Assembly (NCBI RefSeq): GCF_029784155.1
Contig: NC_073691.1
Coordinates: 63,804,839 to 63,868,838, forward strand
Origin: Uranotaenia lowii
Lineage: Eukaryota > Arthropoda > Insecta > Diptera > Culicidae
Length of the DNA: 64,000 bases
Reading direction: 5' to 3'
Both the position numbers and the translations under genes were made by a program. The notes below the pieces were generated by a model. It worked only from the letters and a program-made list of their open reading frames with translations. It did no database searches and was not told the origin of the DNA. Of this stretch, positions 24,178-35,300 are shown in pieces (the stretch's first letter is position 1; each line of letters opens with the position of its first letter).

Positions 24178-25462
24178 AAGGGTGATACGGTCAAAATTTG
24201 GTCAATATAAACTTGACGTATTTCTCTCAATTTTGCATTTAAAAAACCTGAACACCCCTCATTTTGAAGGTGTATGTGTGTAGAATGTTGCTCCTATTTT
24301 GATTTTGGAATTCACTCATCAGTTGTCAAAATGCCGTCCAAGGAAGAAGAGCAGCGTATCAGAATTTTGCTCGCTTATCGCGAAAATCCGAGCTACTCGC
24401 ACGCAAGGTGGCAAAATCGCTCAAAGTTGTCAAATCAACCGTTACAAATGTAATTAAAGTGTTTGGGGAACGTTTGTCGACAGCCAGGAAGTTTGGATCG
24501 GGGGGAAATCGAAAACCGGAAGTCGCTGAGACGACAAAGAGAGTTGCAGGTAGTTTCAAGCGAGATCCTAACCTCTCTCTTCGAGATGCCGCAAATAAGC
24601 TGGGCGTATCGTCTACAACCGTGCATCGAGCCAAAAAACGAGCCGGAATATCGACTTACTCCAAATCGCGATGATAAACAAAATACGACGGCCGAAGCGC
24701 GATCCCGGAGGCTGTACGAGACGATGCTGACGAAGTTTGACTGCGTTGTAATGGACGACGAAACCTACGTCAAAGCCGACTACAAGCAGCTTCCGGGACA
24801 GGAGTTTTATACGGCAAAAGGAAGGGAAAAGGTAGCAGATATTTTCAAGCACATGAAACTGTCAAAGTTCGCAAAGAAATATCTGGTTTAGCAAACCATC
24901 TGTACCTGTGGCTTGAAAGGCAGTATTTTTATAGCTTACGGGACTGTCAACCAAGAAATTTACGTGAAAGAGTGTTTGAATAAACGTCTGCTGCCTCTCC
25001 TGAAGAAACACGGTTGTTCCGTACTATTTTAGCCGGATTTGGCATCTTGCCATTACTGTAAAAAGGCCATGGAGTGGTACGCCGCCAAAAACGTGCAGGT
25101 GGTTCCCAAGAACAAGAACCCTCCCAACACGCCAGAGCTCCGCCCAATCGAGAAAAACTAGGCTATTGTCAAGCGGAACCTAAAGAAGACCAAAAAAACT
25201 GCCAAGGACGAGCAGCAGTTCAAGGCAAACTGGCTTTCTGCGGCGAAGAAGGTGGACAAGGTGGCTATACAAAATCTGATGGCAAGGGTTAAGCGTAAGG
25301 CTCTGCAATTCGGATTTGGAAAAGCGGAAGCCTAACTGAATATTTTTCCTGAATTCTATACTAACTTAACTTGAAAAAGAAATCCAATTTGATTTTTTAA
25401 ATAAACGATTTCACCGATTTACACGCGTTTTCCCTTGACCAAATTTTGACCGTATCACCCTT
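24178..25462 (+). mobile_element. ITmD37E (Tc1/mariner-like) transposon, complete but dead
   Basis: Ends AAGGGTGATACGGTCAAAAT and GACCGTATCACCCTT are inverted and flanked by TA (24176-24177, 25463-25464). Length 1285 bp fits the family. The transposase inside is inactivated by frame changes and stops. Confidence 0.92.
24331..25335 (+). pseudogene. ITmD37E transposase, inactivated
   Basis: Starts MPSKEEEQRIRI at 24331. A paired-like helix-turn-helix region follows (RDAANKLGVSSTTVHRAKKR). The catalytic part has MDDETY (first D), PDLASCHY (second D) and TPELRPIEK (E), with 37 residues between the last two: DD37E. Defects: frame changes near 24410-24420, a break with apparent sequence loss near 24650, and three in-frame stops replacing expected tryptophans near 24890, 25029 and 25159. 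The C-terminus ends FGFGKAEA. Enzyme role known for the family: cut-and-paste at TA. Confidence 0.9.
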
Positions 25463-26794
25463 TATCATTGCAAAAAACCTATAAATCAACTTTTTTTTAT
25501 CGAAAAATTCAATACAATTAAGAATTCAAAACGTGAAATAACTCCCATCCTCCACAAATTGTTTTTTAGTCTTGTAATCTCTCGAATATTACATTTTTTT
25601 AAAGTTTGCTCAAAATACTTCAAACTTTATTTATTCCCTTCTTCGGCTTTTTTTGGAAATTTAGGGGTGCGGGGTTTTGTGACAAAATAAGAAATCGATA
25701 TTTGTTCCAGCCTTATTGGAGACAATGATTTGCCTAATATTTAGTGGATTTTTGACGAAGATTTGAACAGCTTTCTTCCTGAATCTGAGCTCAACGTTGA
25801 TATTCCTGACTTGCTCCAATCAATCAATAAACTCTGATGAAAGCGCTTATGGATATCGGTCATCATCAAATCAATAATATCAAAAATTCAAACGAACGTG
25901 CTTGTGCTTGATCTGGCATTTGTTAGCGACTCAACGAGCTACCAGTCACCCTCCAATTTTAGTGACATACGCCTCCGACATCTTCGGGGTTGCTAACGAA
26001 TATGGTGATGTTAGATTTGACTTTAGGAACTGCCATTTCAACGAGGTTAATCTCATCATTCAATTAGTAAAGCTTTGTTTTAGACCCCAACGCACATGCA
26101 AATTCAGCTGGGTGGAATCATGATTTAACAAAATTAAAAAATCGCATGAGAAAGGCTAAAACAAAGCATACATGGAATCCTACCGAATTGTCAAGACTTC
26201 ACCCCAGGGCGACTAAGTTAAAATACTTTAAACATGAAGATATGAGCTATCGTCAATACCTACATATCTGATATTCTTCTAAATCGTTCTACATTTTGGA
26301 AAAATAAAAAAGGCAACCTAGGACTTCCGTTGAGCCTTACTTACCAGAACCGCACTTCCAATAATGCGAAAGAAGCAGTTGAATTATGTAGAGAATTTTT
26401 CAAATCCACCTGTGTTTGCCTCAATGCACTCAATCATAACTCCCAGCACTTGACTTCAGTCAACTCGTTAAATATAAGTATTCTCGAGTTCATATCGAGT
26501 TCGGTATCTCCAAATGACGTTAGGAAGGCGCTCCTAAACATCAATGAGCGTTTGGGGCTGGTTCGGAAGGTTTATCCTCACTATTCATCACAGTCTTTGA
26601 AAACTTAAAAAATGGCAGCGATCTCATCCATTCATAAATCCGGTAACGTTCATCTATTAGAAAACTACCGAGACATATCTTTTTTAATTTGCTTGACAAA
26701 GGTATTCGAGCTTTTAATTTCCAACCAAATGAGTTCAATCTCTTCACGTATCGTCGACGAATATCAGCACGGATTCCGCAAAAAGTGATCAACG

Positions 26795-27557
26795 TTAAGA
26801 GGGGGGGAGGGGGGAGGGGGGGGTGTTAGGGTCTAACAATTTCAAAAAATCGATTTTTTTTATTTTTTATTTTCTTATTGTAAAACATTTCAAGAATGTT
26901 GTGTCAAATTTTCAAGTCAATTGAAGCAAAACTGTAAAAAATATAGGCCTTTATCTCCTCCTATCTAATACTGCAAGAAAGCAAGAGCAGAAACTTAAAA
27001 CGCGATTTTCTCGAAAGCACATTTTTAAAGTCCGTGGACATCGCCATTTGAAAACTACTTATCCGATTCTTTTCAAATTTGGGACATATTTTCTAAATAT
27101 AAAATACCAGACCCCAACGTTTTTCTTTTTCTTTTTTATTCTTTATATTTTTTACAGATAAAAAATGGCGGATTTTTTCATGAAAAATCGTAGTTTTTAC
27201 TTCGAACAGCCACACAAATTTCATAAATTTTTTTTTAAGTTAAATAAAAACGTTGGGGTCTAGAAAAACATCTATTAAAAATATTTTGCTCTGATTTTTT
27301 GACTTCAGATTATTCTGTGCTGAGATACAGTGTCCACCGCAAATCCTGTTTTCTAAAAGACATTCTCGAAAGTGCTCCGTCACCGGCTCATTTTTCAATA
27401 TTTTTCTACCAAAAAATTACTAAATGTTCTTTTAACAATGCTTTGTATAATGCAAAAAATTTGAATACATTTGTTTGAACGATAGCTCTAGAAAAAAAAT
27501 CGTGAAAATGGTGTTTTTTTTACCCGTTAGACCCTACCACCGCCCCCCCCCCCCTTA
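26795..27557. mobile_element. G-rich-ended TIR element inside the RT relic
   Basis: The ends are TTAAGAGGGGGGG and CCCCCCCTTA, with inner inverted blocks GTTAGGGTCTAAC and GTTAGACCCTAC. ACG lies on both sides (26792-26794, 27558-27560), and counting one copy restores the RT frame across RST-N. No coding capacity. Superfamily unknown. Confidence 0.7.
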
Positions 27558-27926
27558 ACGAACATGATGGTGTACGTCCCATTCATAAGTAGGTCTCTCT
27601 GTTACAAAAAACAAGTTGATGCAATTTATGTAGATTTTGCCAAGGCGTTTGATCGATTGCCCAACAACTTGCTTATCGCTAAGCTTGAAAAGATCGGATT
27701 CCCCAGGTTAGTCATGTGGCTCTTAAAGATAGAACTGCACTCATCAGGCAAGGTCATAAAAACAAAATCTCAAACCTTCGCCGTCCCTTCTGGAGTACCT
27801 CAAGGGAGCCATTTGGTCCCATTGCTTTTTAATCTCTTTATGAACGATCTTGGCACGCTGATTGACTCGGAGGTAATCTTCTATGCTGACGATTTGAAAA
27901 TGTATCGCTTTATCACAGATTACTTT

Positions 27927-29170
27927 GGTCCTTATTCTGCGCCTCGAGTGACGTGACGATAGTAGAGTCACCCAAGTCGCTCTATTGCAGCAGTCGGTTC
28001 AGGTGAGGAACGTCACTTCGGATGAACTTTGTGAGTTCTTACGCGTATTCTCGTAGTCACCGTGGGTGAGAACAGTCGCATTCGAGTGAGAATTTTAGGT
28101 GACGAGTGACGGGATAGAAATTGAGTATTAAATTTATGTAAAGCGGAATATTTGGCTCTGAATAGTTAATTACACTAAAGAATTCTAGTTTTGGAAATAA
28201 TGAAACAAATTTATTAGATATGAGAATGCAATTTAATAAAAAAAACCTTGTTACCTAAAATCTGTCATTCAAATTTTAATACTGAATGCAAACACTTAAA
28301 TTTGATATCCTAATGTAAATGCAAAATTTAGTTTGTTGGAATTAGTTTTCTGATCGTAAAAGTGGTAAAATATAATAATCTTTTATTTTATTTGCACTTT
28401 TTGTCACATTCTAAAACTTTAATTAATTTTTTAAGATGCAAATTCAGATGCTGCCGTCTTTAAACACAAAAGACAGTTTGTTCCCCCGGGATGTATTCCT
28501 GGATTGGTTCCTTGACACTTGCTCCACCGGGTACACTTTTTCCATCTATTTTTAAATTTCATTTCAGAATAAATGAATGGAATTTCACCCTAGAACTATC
28601 AGCCGCACTTATACTGAAAACGAAAAATAAAACTTATCTAATCTTGAATGGTCAAAATTTACGAAAACCATTCTGATCGAACAGTTTCATGTACAAAACA
28701 CAAACTATATATTTTACATACCTGATAAATGTTTGGAAAAAAGAAAATTGTTTAGCAAACATTTTTTTGGGGCAGCAGCCGTCGGCATCTGCTGTTGTTT
28801 TTTTTCGGCACTATGACCCAGATCCAACCCCAGTTTTGATGAGCAAAATTTCAACTTACGTCGCATAAATCGTCCGTTTGTCGTTCTGAGCAGCTTGCTG
28901 TGACCGTACAATCCGATGATGGCCATTTTCGAACCGAAATTCCAACCAGTTATACAAAAACTTAATTCGAAAAATCCGAAGCGAGAGCAAAATCAAAACA
29001 GCACCAACCCGAATTCGGCCATTTTGACATATGTGTTCATTCGGTCGCTCACCTAGAATGAACCTCTGTCACTTTACCCGGATCGACGCCGGGAATAAGG
29101 TGACAAATCTCACGGTGACTCCGAGGTGAGGTGACAATCATCACGTCACGCGCGGCGCAGAATAAGGGCC
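27927..29170. mobile_element. GGCCCTTATTCTG long-TIR element, copy A
   Basis: Starts GGTCCTTATTCTGCGCC and ends CGGCGCAGAATAAGGGCC, with longer arms rich in GTGAC/GTCAC words. TTT flanks both sides (27924-27926, 29171-29173). Removing the element and one TTT rejoins the RT frame FITDYFDCLSLQ. A 3-bp duplication with GG..CC termini resembles the Zator superfamily, but that is a guess. It contains a minus-strand exon with an intron donor. Confidence 0.88.
28719..28926 (-). CDS. intron-bearing mini-ORF of long-TIR element A
   Basis: Exon 28860-28926 begins ATG and reads MAIIGLYGHSKLLRTTNGRF, then meets GTAAGTTG (donor at 28859). A possible acceptor TTTATCAG lies at 28722, giving a 138-bp intron and a short frame ending at the next codons. 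The peptide GLYGHSKLL recurs as GLYGNSKLL in element B near 31060-31095, so this exon belongs to the family. No known protein is recognised. Confidence 0.35.
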
Positions 29171-29425
29171 TTTGACTGCCTATCACTACAGCTAGACCTC
29201 GTTAAGCTTGTTCATTGGTGCCGAGTTAATGGAATGGACGTGAATCTTAAAAAAATGCAAAATCCTGACATTCACCAGATGTAAAATTGAGTTAACCCAT
29301 TGTTACCGAGCAGGTTAATCAGTACTTGAAAAGGTTGAATCAATTCCGGACATTGGAGTGATCCTAGACAAATCACTCACATTCAAGGAACATCTAGCCT
29401 TGACCGTGGCAAAAGCAGAAACAGT

Positions 29426-31338
29426 GGCCCTTATTCTGCGCCGCGAGTGACGTGACGATAGTCGACTCACCCAGGTCACTCTATTCCAGTAGTCGGTTTA
29501 GGTGAGGAACGTCACTTTGGATGAACTTTTTGAGTTCTTACCCTATTCTGGTAGTCACCGTAGGTGAGAATCGTCGCATTCGGGTGACGATTTTAGGTGA
29601 CAATTGTCGGTACCTTTTCAGGTGGCGACGAGAGAGAAATTGAACGGAAAATTGATACAAAATGGAATATTTCGGTTCTAAGTATTTATTTACAATGAAG
29701 TTTGATAATTTTGAATACAATCAGATTAATTTACTTAAATTTAAAAAAAGCTATCTTCTCTCAGTGAAAAAAAAAGTTTATTAGATAACTGGTATAATAT
29801 CATAAGATTTTTTCATTAGTTTTTGGGAAAAACATTTTTCCCTTTCAAAATGTACATTTTTATTGATTCAGTTCAGTTGTTCTATGATCCAAAGAAGTTT
29901 CGTGATATTTAACTCTTTCCATCAAGCTAACGTGGTTAAACTTTTGAATAAATGGCAGAAAAAATCGTTTAATTTATCTTTTATTCAAAGGGGGTTTTCC
30001 ACAATAACAGAATTATATAGTAACATGGGACCAGTGATAGTTTTCTTCCTAATTTCTTTTTCATAGCTAATAACAGAAATGCATTAAGGATTTTTTTTTT
30101 GCCTATCAACTCCGCTAAAAATATTCCGAACAAAATATTGAACATGGTTGTGCCTACGTCCTCTCGGCTTGAAACCTCTTATAGTACCGGCGTGCAGTCC
30201 TTCGTAGCCGCTCGGCTCCTTCAACGATTATCGTTATTGATAAAATTTGACCACATTTGTTCATCAAAAGGAACATGTGCAATATTGCATTTAGCCGTGT
30301 AACCAAAGCAGTACAACAACTTAAAAACATCTTCTTCCGTTTACAGATTGCTAACATTCTGCGTCAACATACAGAACGTTTGCTGCTTTGGATCTATAGG
30401 AGTAACCAATTCGAATCTGTTTATGAATATAGATAATCAATTCCATTGAGATTCGCTGCATTTTCAGTTGGTGAATATATGTGTGATTTCATCGGTTAAA
30501 TAACTAAAATTTAAAACAATTAAAATCAATTGCATTCTATAAGCATATTAAGGTACTTACCTATAGCTGTTCTAGGGAACCTGTCGTCGGAATGAAGGCA
30601 TCATTCTCTGCGTATATATTAAAAGGTCGATAACCAGTCCCGAAAGTTCCTCGCAAAGCAGCTGATCCTTTTTTTTCTCTATAGATGCTCGTTTTTTGAT
30701 CCGACCAATATCTTCACTTCAGCTCTATAACTAGAACAATAAAAATGAATGAATAATCGGTTTACTTATTCGTTGCTCATGCAGTTTTTCTGGAATTACA
30801 AAAACTTTTATTTGGAATAAAATTGATGGCGATTTTCGCGCAAACAGTATTTCCAGCAACTTGCAGCATAAGACGAAAATAACTTTACTTACTTGTTAAA
30901 TTACTGAAATTTGGCATTTAATCCGCTCCTCATGTCTGATTTGTTCGGGCGACAGTCGTCGACTTCCACATTCGATGCAACTCGATGCAGGTTCCGGACA
31001 CAACCTTGTTAATGAAATATCCATTTGGACCACACAATTTGGCCGTTTTTTTTCTCTAGCAGCTTGCTGTTTCCGTACAATCCGATTGCGGCCTTTTCAA
31101 ATCCGGATTTTTTACTTGTTTGCTTGAAACTTGATTCGCAAAATCCGAAGTGCGATCAAAATCAAAACAAAGCAGAACAAATTCGACCATTTTGACAGAC
31201 GTGTTCATTCAGTCACTCACCTAGAATGAACTTCTGTCACTTTACCCATATCGACTCCGGGAATAAGGTGACAAAAGTCACGGTGACTCCGAGGTGAGGT
31301 GACAATCATCACGTCACGCGCGGCGCAGAATAAGGGCC
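29426..31338. mobile_element. GGCCCTTATTCTG long-TIR element, copy B
   Basis: Starts GGCCCTTATTCTGCGCCGCG and ends GCGGCGCAGAATAAGGGCC. AGT flanks both sides (29423-29425, 31339-31341); removing one copy restores the RT codons AETVLGFIVR. About 1.9 kb, with a minus-strand transcript-like structure of several exons and no transposase. Confidence 0.88.
30154..31110 (-). pseudogene. multi-exon gene-like structure in long-TIR element B
   Basis: Minus strand: an exon with AIGLYGNSKLL (near 31060-31095) extends to about 30893. Introns follow at 30731-30892 (GTAAGT...TTCTAG, 162 bp) and 30456-30560 (GTAAGT...AATGCAG, 105 bp). The third exon begins RISMELIIYIHKQ. The first exon is homologous to the ORF in element A but lacks its ATG (AAGG instead) and has a stop after WIFH; the second exon has stops in every frame. 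Either a decayed gene or a spliced non-coding RNA. Confidence 0.35.
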
Positions 31339-31389
31339 AGTACTGGGATTCATCGTACGCCACACTAAAGCACAAAATTCGAGAAAAGG

Positions 31390-31475
31390 CTGATCCGGCT
31401 CGATCACCCGGATTTTATTGAAAAATGGCCGGGTTTCGCCCGGATTTATTCACTTTATTTGCTAAACCATACAGA
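31390..31475. repeat. dispersed CCGG-rich repeat, copy 2
   Basis: Same family as 13120-13290: a CCGGATTTTATTGAAAAATG-type block followed by CCCGGATTTATTC. Confidence 0.5.
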
Positions 31476-31981
31476 AAAAAAACAAACAGTGTTGTTTTCT
31501 TGCGTCTAAATTGATATGAATGTGAATTGATATGATTTTTTTCAATCGCAAAAAACGCACAACGGAGGCTTCCTGGCGTTTGCCTTGTGGAGGAAACGGG
31601 AAATAGAATGGATTTCTATTAAACGGGAACTGTGTTTTGCTTATTGCCTGTCTTACATACACACACACAGCTAGTAAAACCGGGCAGCTTAGCAGGTAAT
31701 GATTTCCGTCCTACTTCTTCTTGTGATGGGATAGGAAGGGACGTGAAAACGTTTTTGTTTTCTTTCTTTCAGTCATACGCAATGCAGTTGCGCTGAGAGG
31801 TTAATGCCAGCGGTCGCAAATCGAATCATCCCCGCTTGCGGTCTTTTCTTACGCCAATAATGTTATAATATTGAATACTCACGATTGGCATAGAGGCTGA
31901 ATTTGGGTGTGGATGTGTCCATTTTCGGTCTCAACTACTTCCTGCTGGCAAGATCTGAATCGGGAGCATACCTTAGCAATA
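31476..31981. other. no gene; faint tRNA-like block
   Basis: A weak B-box-like GCAAATCGAATC occurs near 31815, too degenerate to call. Otherwise nothing recognised. Confidence 0.3.
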
Positions 31982-32321
31982 GAGACCCCGATCGTTTTTG
32001 GCAACACGCCCGTAAATTTTATGTTGCCAAAATCGAATGTTGCCAAAATCGAACGGTTTTTTTTGTCACTTTTTTATTTCAAATTTTTATTTCAAATTAT
32101 TCAAAATTGATGTAAAACCTTATATTAGCATAAAAATATTCAATTTGGCTCAATTATATGTGTTTTTACAGTTTAAAACTATTATAAATAAGCCAAATTG
32201 AAAAATTTCATGCTAATATTACGTTTTACATTTATTTTGATTCATTTGAAATGAATTAAAAAATAAAAAAGTTATAAAAAAACCGTCTTTTTTGGATGTT
32301 GCCAAAATCGAACGGGGTCTG
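31982..32321. mobile_element. TA-flanked palindromic MITE, 340 bp
   Basis: Ends GAGACCCCGATCGTTTTTGG and AAAATCGAACGGGGTCTG, bordered by TA (31980-31981, 32322-32323). Inner arms TATTAGCATAAAAATATTCA and TGCTAATA are also inverted, so nearly the whole unit folds back on itself. No coding capacity. Confidence 0.85.
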
Positions 32322-32323
32322 TA

Positions 32324-34519
32324 TATAAATTTTTTGGGTACTTATGGGAATTTTTTAAAGGTGTGAGATCAACTGACGGAGAGTTTCATCAGGGTTCGTA
32401 GAGTAGTGGATCAATATGGCACTCGAAATTTCGTAATTTTCTAGTTTGAGGGATGAAAGACATCCAGATGTTAAAATCCAAAGGACCAAATAAATTGAAA
32501 AAAGTACTTTACTGGCATTGGAAAAGTTTTTGTTATTGGTGTTAACACTGCTAGAAATGTATTTCTTGATATGTTTTTAATTTTCATTCGCACTTTCCAT
32601 CTTACCCGACTTTCCCCTACTTCATCAATTTTATCGGATTTAATTCAATATTGGAATATAGGAATAATTTCATAAGCCGCCTTCCAAACTATGCTATGGA
32701 TCATTACTTAACCTTATGGTATAATTATTTAAAATATAAAAGCGATGCACGCAACCATAAAATATTTTAAACAATCAAGCTCCAGAAATTTATATTAATT
32801 TTAACCGATTCACAAAATTGCTTCGAGATATTAGCAAGGTTTTTTTTGGCACCATTCATCAAAAACCGTGCACGTGCAAGCCCTCAACCAGAAGGGAAAG
32901 CGAAAATTTCGCGACAATTTTATTTTTCTCCGAACCATTAGCTCTCGCTTTCCTCCGTCAAACCAAACATGCATCCGCTGCACTCTCTCTTTTTATGGCT
33001 GCGCGTTTGATTGATGGACCCATCGTTGTTTGCATAATTATACGTGTTGTGACCACACCGGGATACGCCCGAAATTTATGCTTGAGCACCATTCGATTTC
33101 ATCAGGAATATGAGAAGGATCCAGTGAATTCAGGGGCGCGAGCATTCGCGTCCTACCGGTTTCGCTTTCGCCAGGACTTTTGCGCGTTAGTTTGGGCAGC
33201 AGATTTGGAAAGTGATGCCCGTTAGGGTGACAAATTCGATTTCAAAAGACCACGGCTGAGTATAAGGAGCTAATGAGTACTCAAAACATAAGGGCTGTCC
33301 AAAATGGGTGAAGTCGAACTAGTTCTAAACTCCAGATTTATTCTAAGAGTTAATAGATTTAAACACTATTATCGTGAAAATTAGATTAGAAGTTTCCCTT
33401 TTTCTGAAATAGTGAATATATTTAGTGCAAAAAAAAGTTTTTACATTCAACTGGTCGCTTTGATTTTCCCCATTAACAACAACGCAAAAAGAAATTACTC
33501 TGTGACATGTTTCTGAAGCATCTCTGAGGTCCTCATAAAATAAAACCGATGCCCTTTGCTGAGAGAAGCCCTGAACTTGATATTTTTTAACCTCCTCCGA
33601 TGGGGCTATGCAACTTTGGCGATCGTGAAGCGCGAGCTTCCGAGAGAAGAGTGAAAAAACGGTTATTCGTCAATTCATACGCAGTACAAGGACCAAACTG
33701 CTGCCATGTTTCTGGCTTGGGTCAAACGATGGGAAAGTTGTGTATGGCAATGCACCTACTGTAGAGAGAATGCCAAAGCATCAAATTTTCTCAAAGGCTG
33801 TGATCACATCATCGTCGGGAGTACCGCAATTACAGTTATGGTGTCCCCTCGGTGTCCCCAAAGTCCCAAAAATGGGCGCGAGATGGTAATTTTGATCGAT
33901 CGTCGGTTATTAGACGGGTTGAGCATTGAAGAAAATGGAGAAAGACCGTGGAGGACAGTGAATGATTTCAACGACCATACCGTGACAAGTGTGACCGAGG
34001 AGAGCTCGAGAACCAGGATTCGGGACCAGGAAACGAGGGAAAATTGATTGTGACCACGGATATTATGAAGATAACGTTTGCAATAAAAATTGTACATGGA
34101 GTTGCGTTTCAGGGTTGATGAACCTAAACATTGATCATCGTTGTTTTGATCTTGGTTTGCAATTATACACGCGCAGTAAGTATGTTATTTGTTCTTTGAA
34201 AAAAAATTGGATTGTTGTCTTTCTGATTCAGGTCTGGTTCTGAAAATGAGTTTTCATTAGAGTTTCATAAGAGGTAAATTACGGAATTGTTTCAATTTTT
34301 TAGAGAGGCAAGCAAAATTTTCCAATGAAATTTTTTATAATGTAACTTTAGGATACACGGGCAACGTAGTTAACCTATGAGTTGGCGAGAAAGAAGAAGA
34401 AGTAATTTTAGGATAAACTATCCGTATTGCTGGGTTGGTTGTCTGAGCAACCAACGACATTCGTTGTTTTTATCACATGGAATGGAAATATCTTAGTTCA
34501 AAGTGGATTAGGAGTACCT
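32324..34519. other. quiet region; two unassigned ORFs
   Basis: Contains ORFs of 135 codons (32818-33225, +) and 113 codons (33706-34047, +). Neither shows a recognisable domain, signal peptide or conserved motif. GC is higher around 32850-33250 and 33590-34150, which lengthens chance ORFs. This is one of the best candidates for unique host DNA, possibly intronic or regulatory. Confidence 0.35.
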
Positions 34520-35044
34520 ACATTAGACTGAGTCGATTTGGGGTCATTTTTGAATTTCTCAAACCCTGGGGTCTAAAAAGCTTCATTTTGGTCCAAATCT
34601 AATCCATGATTTTTTGCAGAATTTTTAAGTAATGTTTACATGAGTAAATTTGAAGTTTTAGGTTTGTATGGGAAACTTGAATATTTTTTACAGAAAAATC
34701 AACATCATTTTCGTTTCTTCTGTGGAACCGAGCCAGCTGATGGTTTTTGTGCCAATTTATAAATTTCCTATACACTCAGAGGGAATCTTATTATAAATTT
34801 CATAAGATACATCTTATGAACCACTTTTTTGCGTCCAAACTAATTTTTCATAAGAGTCTTATGAAATTCTTTCAATTATCATACGATGTTCTTATGAAAA
34901 ATAGAAGAAACGGCATTGTGAAAAAATGATGAACACATTCATTCATAGCATCAGTTTTTTTTATCATCTAACAGTACGAAGCAATCGCCAGTTCATAGTT
35001 ATTATAGTTTTCCTTCAATGTTAAATGATATTGTTATCTCCGGA

Positions 35045-35200
35045 ATGGTAAGTTCGGTTTGATGTTTTTGGTGTGAACGTTGAATATATTAGTAAACTAA
35101 AATACATTATTTGTTTACTTTTCAGCAAGCTGAACGGCAAAATACGAAAGGTCGAAGATTAAGATGCGGCAAAAAAAACTTTGATGGAGCCGTCTGTTGA
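35045..35200 (+). CDS. mini-ORF with ATG directly before an intron (25 aa if spliced)
   Basis: ATG (35045-35047) meets GTAAGTTCGG. The 78-bp intron ends TTACTTTTCAG at 35125. Joining ATG to 35126 gives M-QAERQNTKGRRLRCGKK and so on, 25 residues, strongly basic, ending at TGA 35198-35200. AATAAA follows about 60 bp later. The junction is the same as in the 14687 element although the peptide differs. Translation is unproven. Confidence 0.35.
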
Positions 35201-35300
35201 TGCGCTGCTGATGGTGACAATGAAGGATTTAATTTTAAACGAATTTGGCAAACAATAAAGTGAATGTTTTCAGCATGAAATATCGAGAATTTTTCTTATT

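Larger units (their letters stand above)
24036..25712. mobile_element. GGCTGGAACAAAT MITE, copy 2, inverted and interrupted
   Basis: Ends are GGCCGGAACAAATTT (24036) and ATATTTGTTCCAGCC (25712). It is the mirror image of copy 1 across a 60-bp spacer and is split at a TA by the 1285-bp ITmD37E element. Removing that element rejoins TTGCATACTATATCATTGCA, matching the complement of copy 1 near 23828-23846. Confidence 0.75.
25720..31345 (+). pseudogene. Jockey/CR1-like LINE relic split by three transposons
   Basis: The pieces read in order: end of an endonuclease domain (ALVLDLAFVSDSTSYQSPSN near 25900), linker (FWKNKKGNLGLP, 26295), early RT (ENYRDISFLICLTKVFE, 26664), HGFRKK with a stop where RST begins (26768), then after an insertion YVDFAKAFDRLPN (27627), SGVPQGSHLVPLLFNLFMND (27788) and FYADDLKMY (27880). 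After a second insertion DCLSLQLDLVKLVHWCR (29174) and NLKK; after a third VLGFIVRH (31342). Each insertion breaks the frame and removing it with its target duplication restores it. A few stops show it was already decaying. Confidence 0.85.

Noticed and set aside
26795..26822. G-quadruplex regulatory site
   Set aside because: The G runs are the terminus of a TIR element with a matching C-rich opposite end.
32818..33225. 135-codon ORF as a host gene
   Set aside because: No motif, no splice or promoter context, and GC-rich DNA lengthens chance ORFs; kept only as an unassigned ORF.
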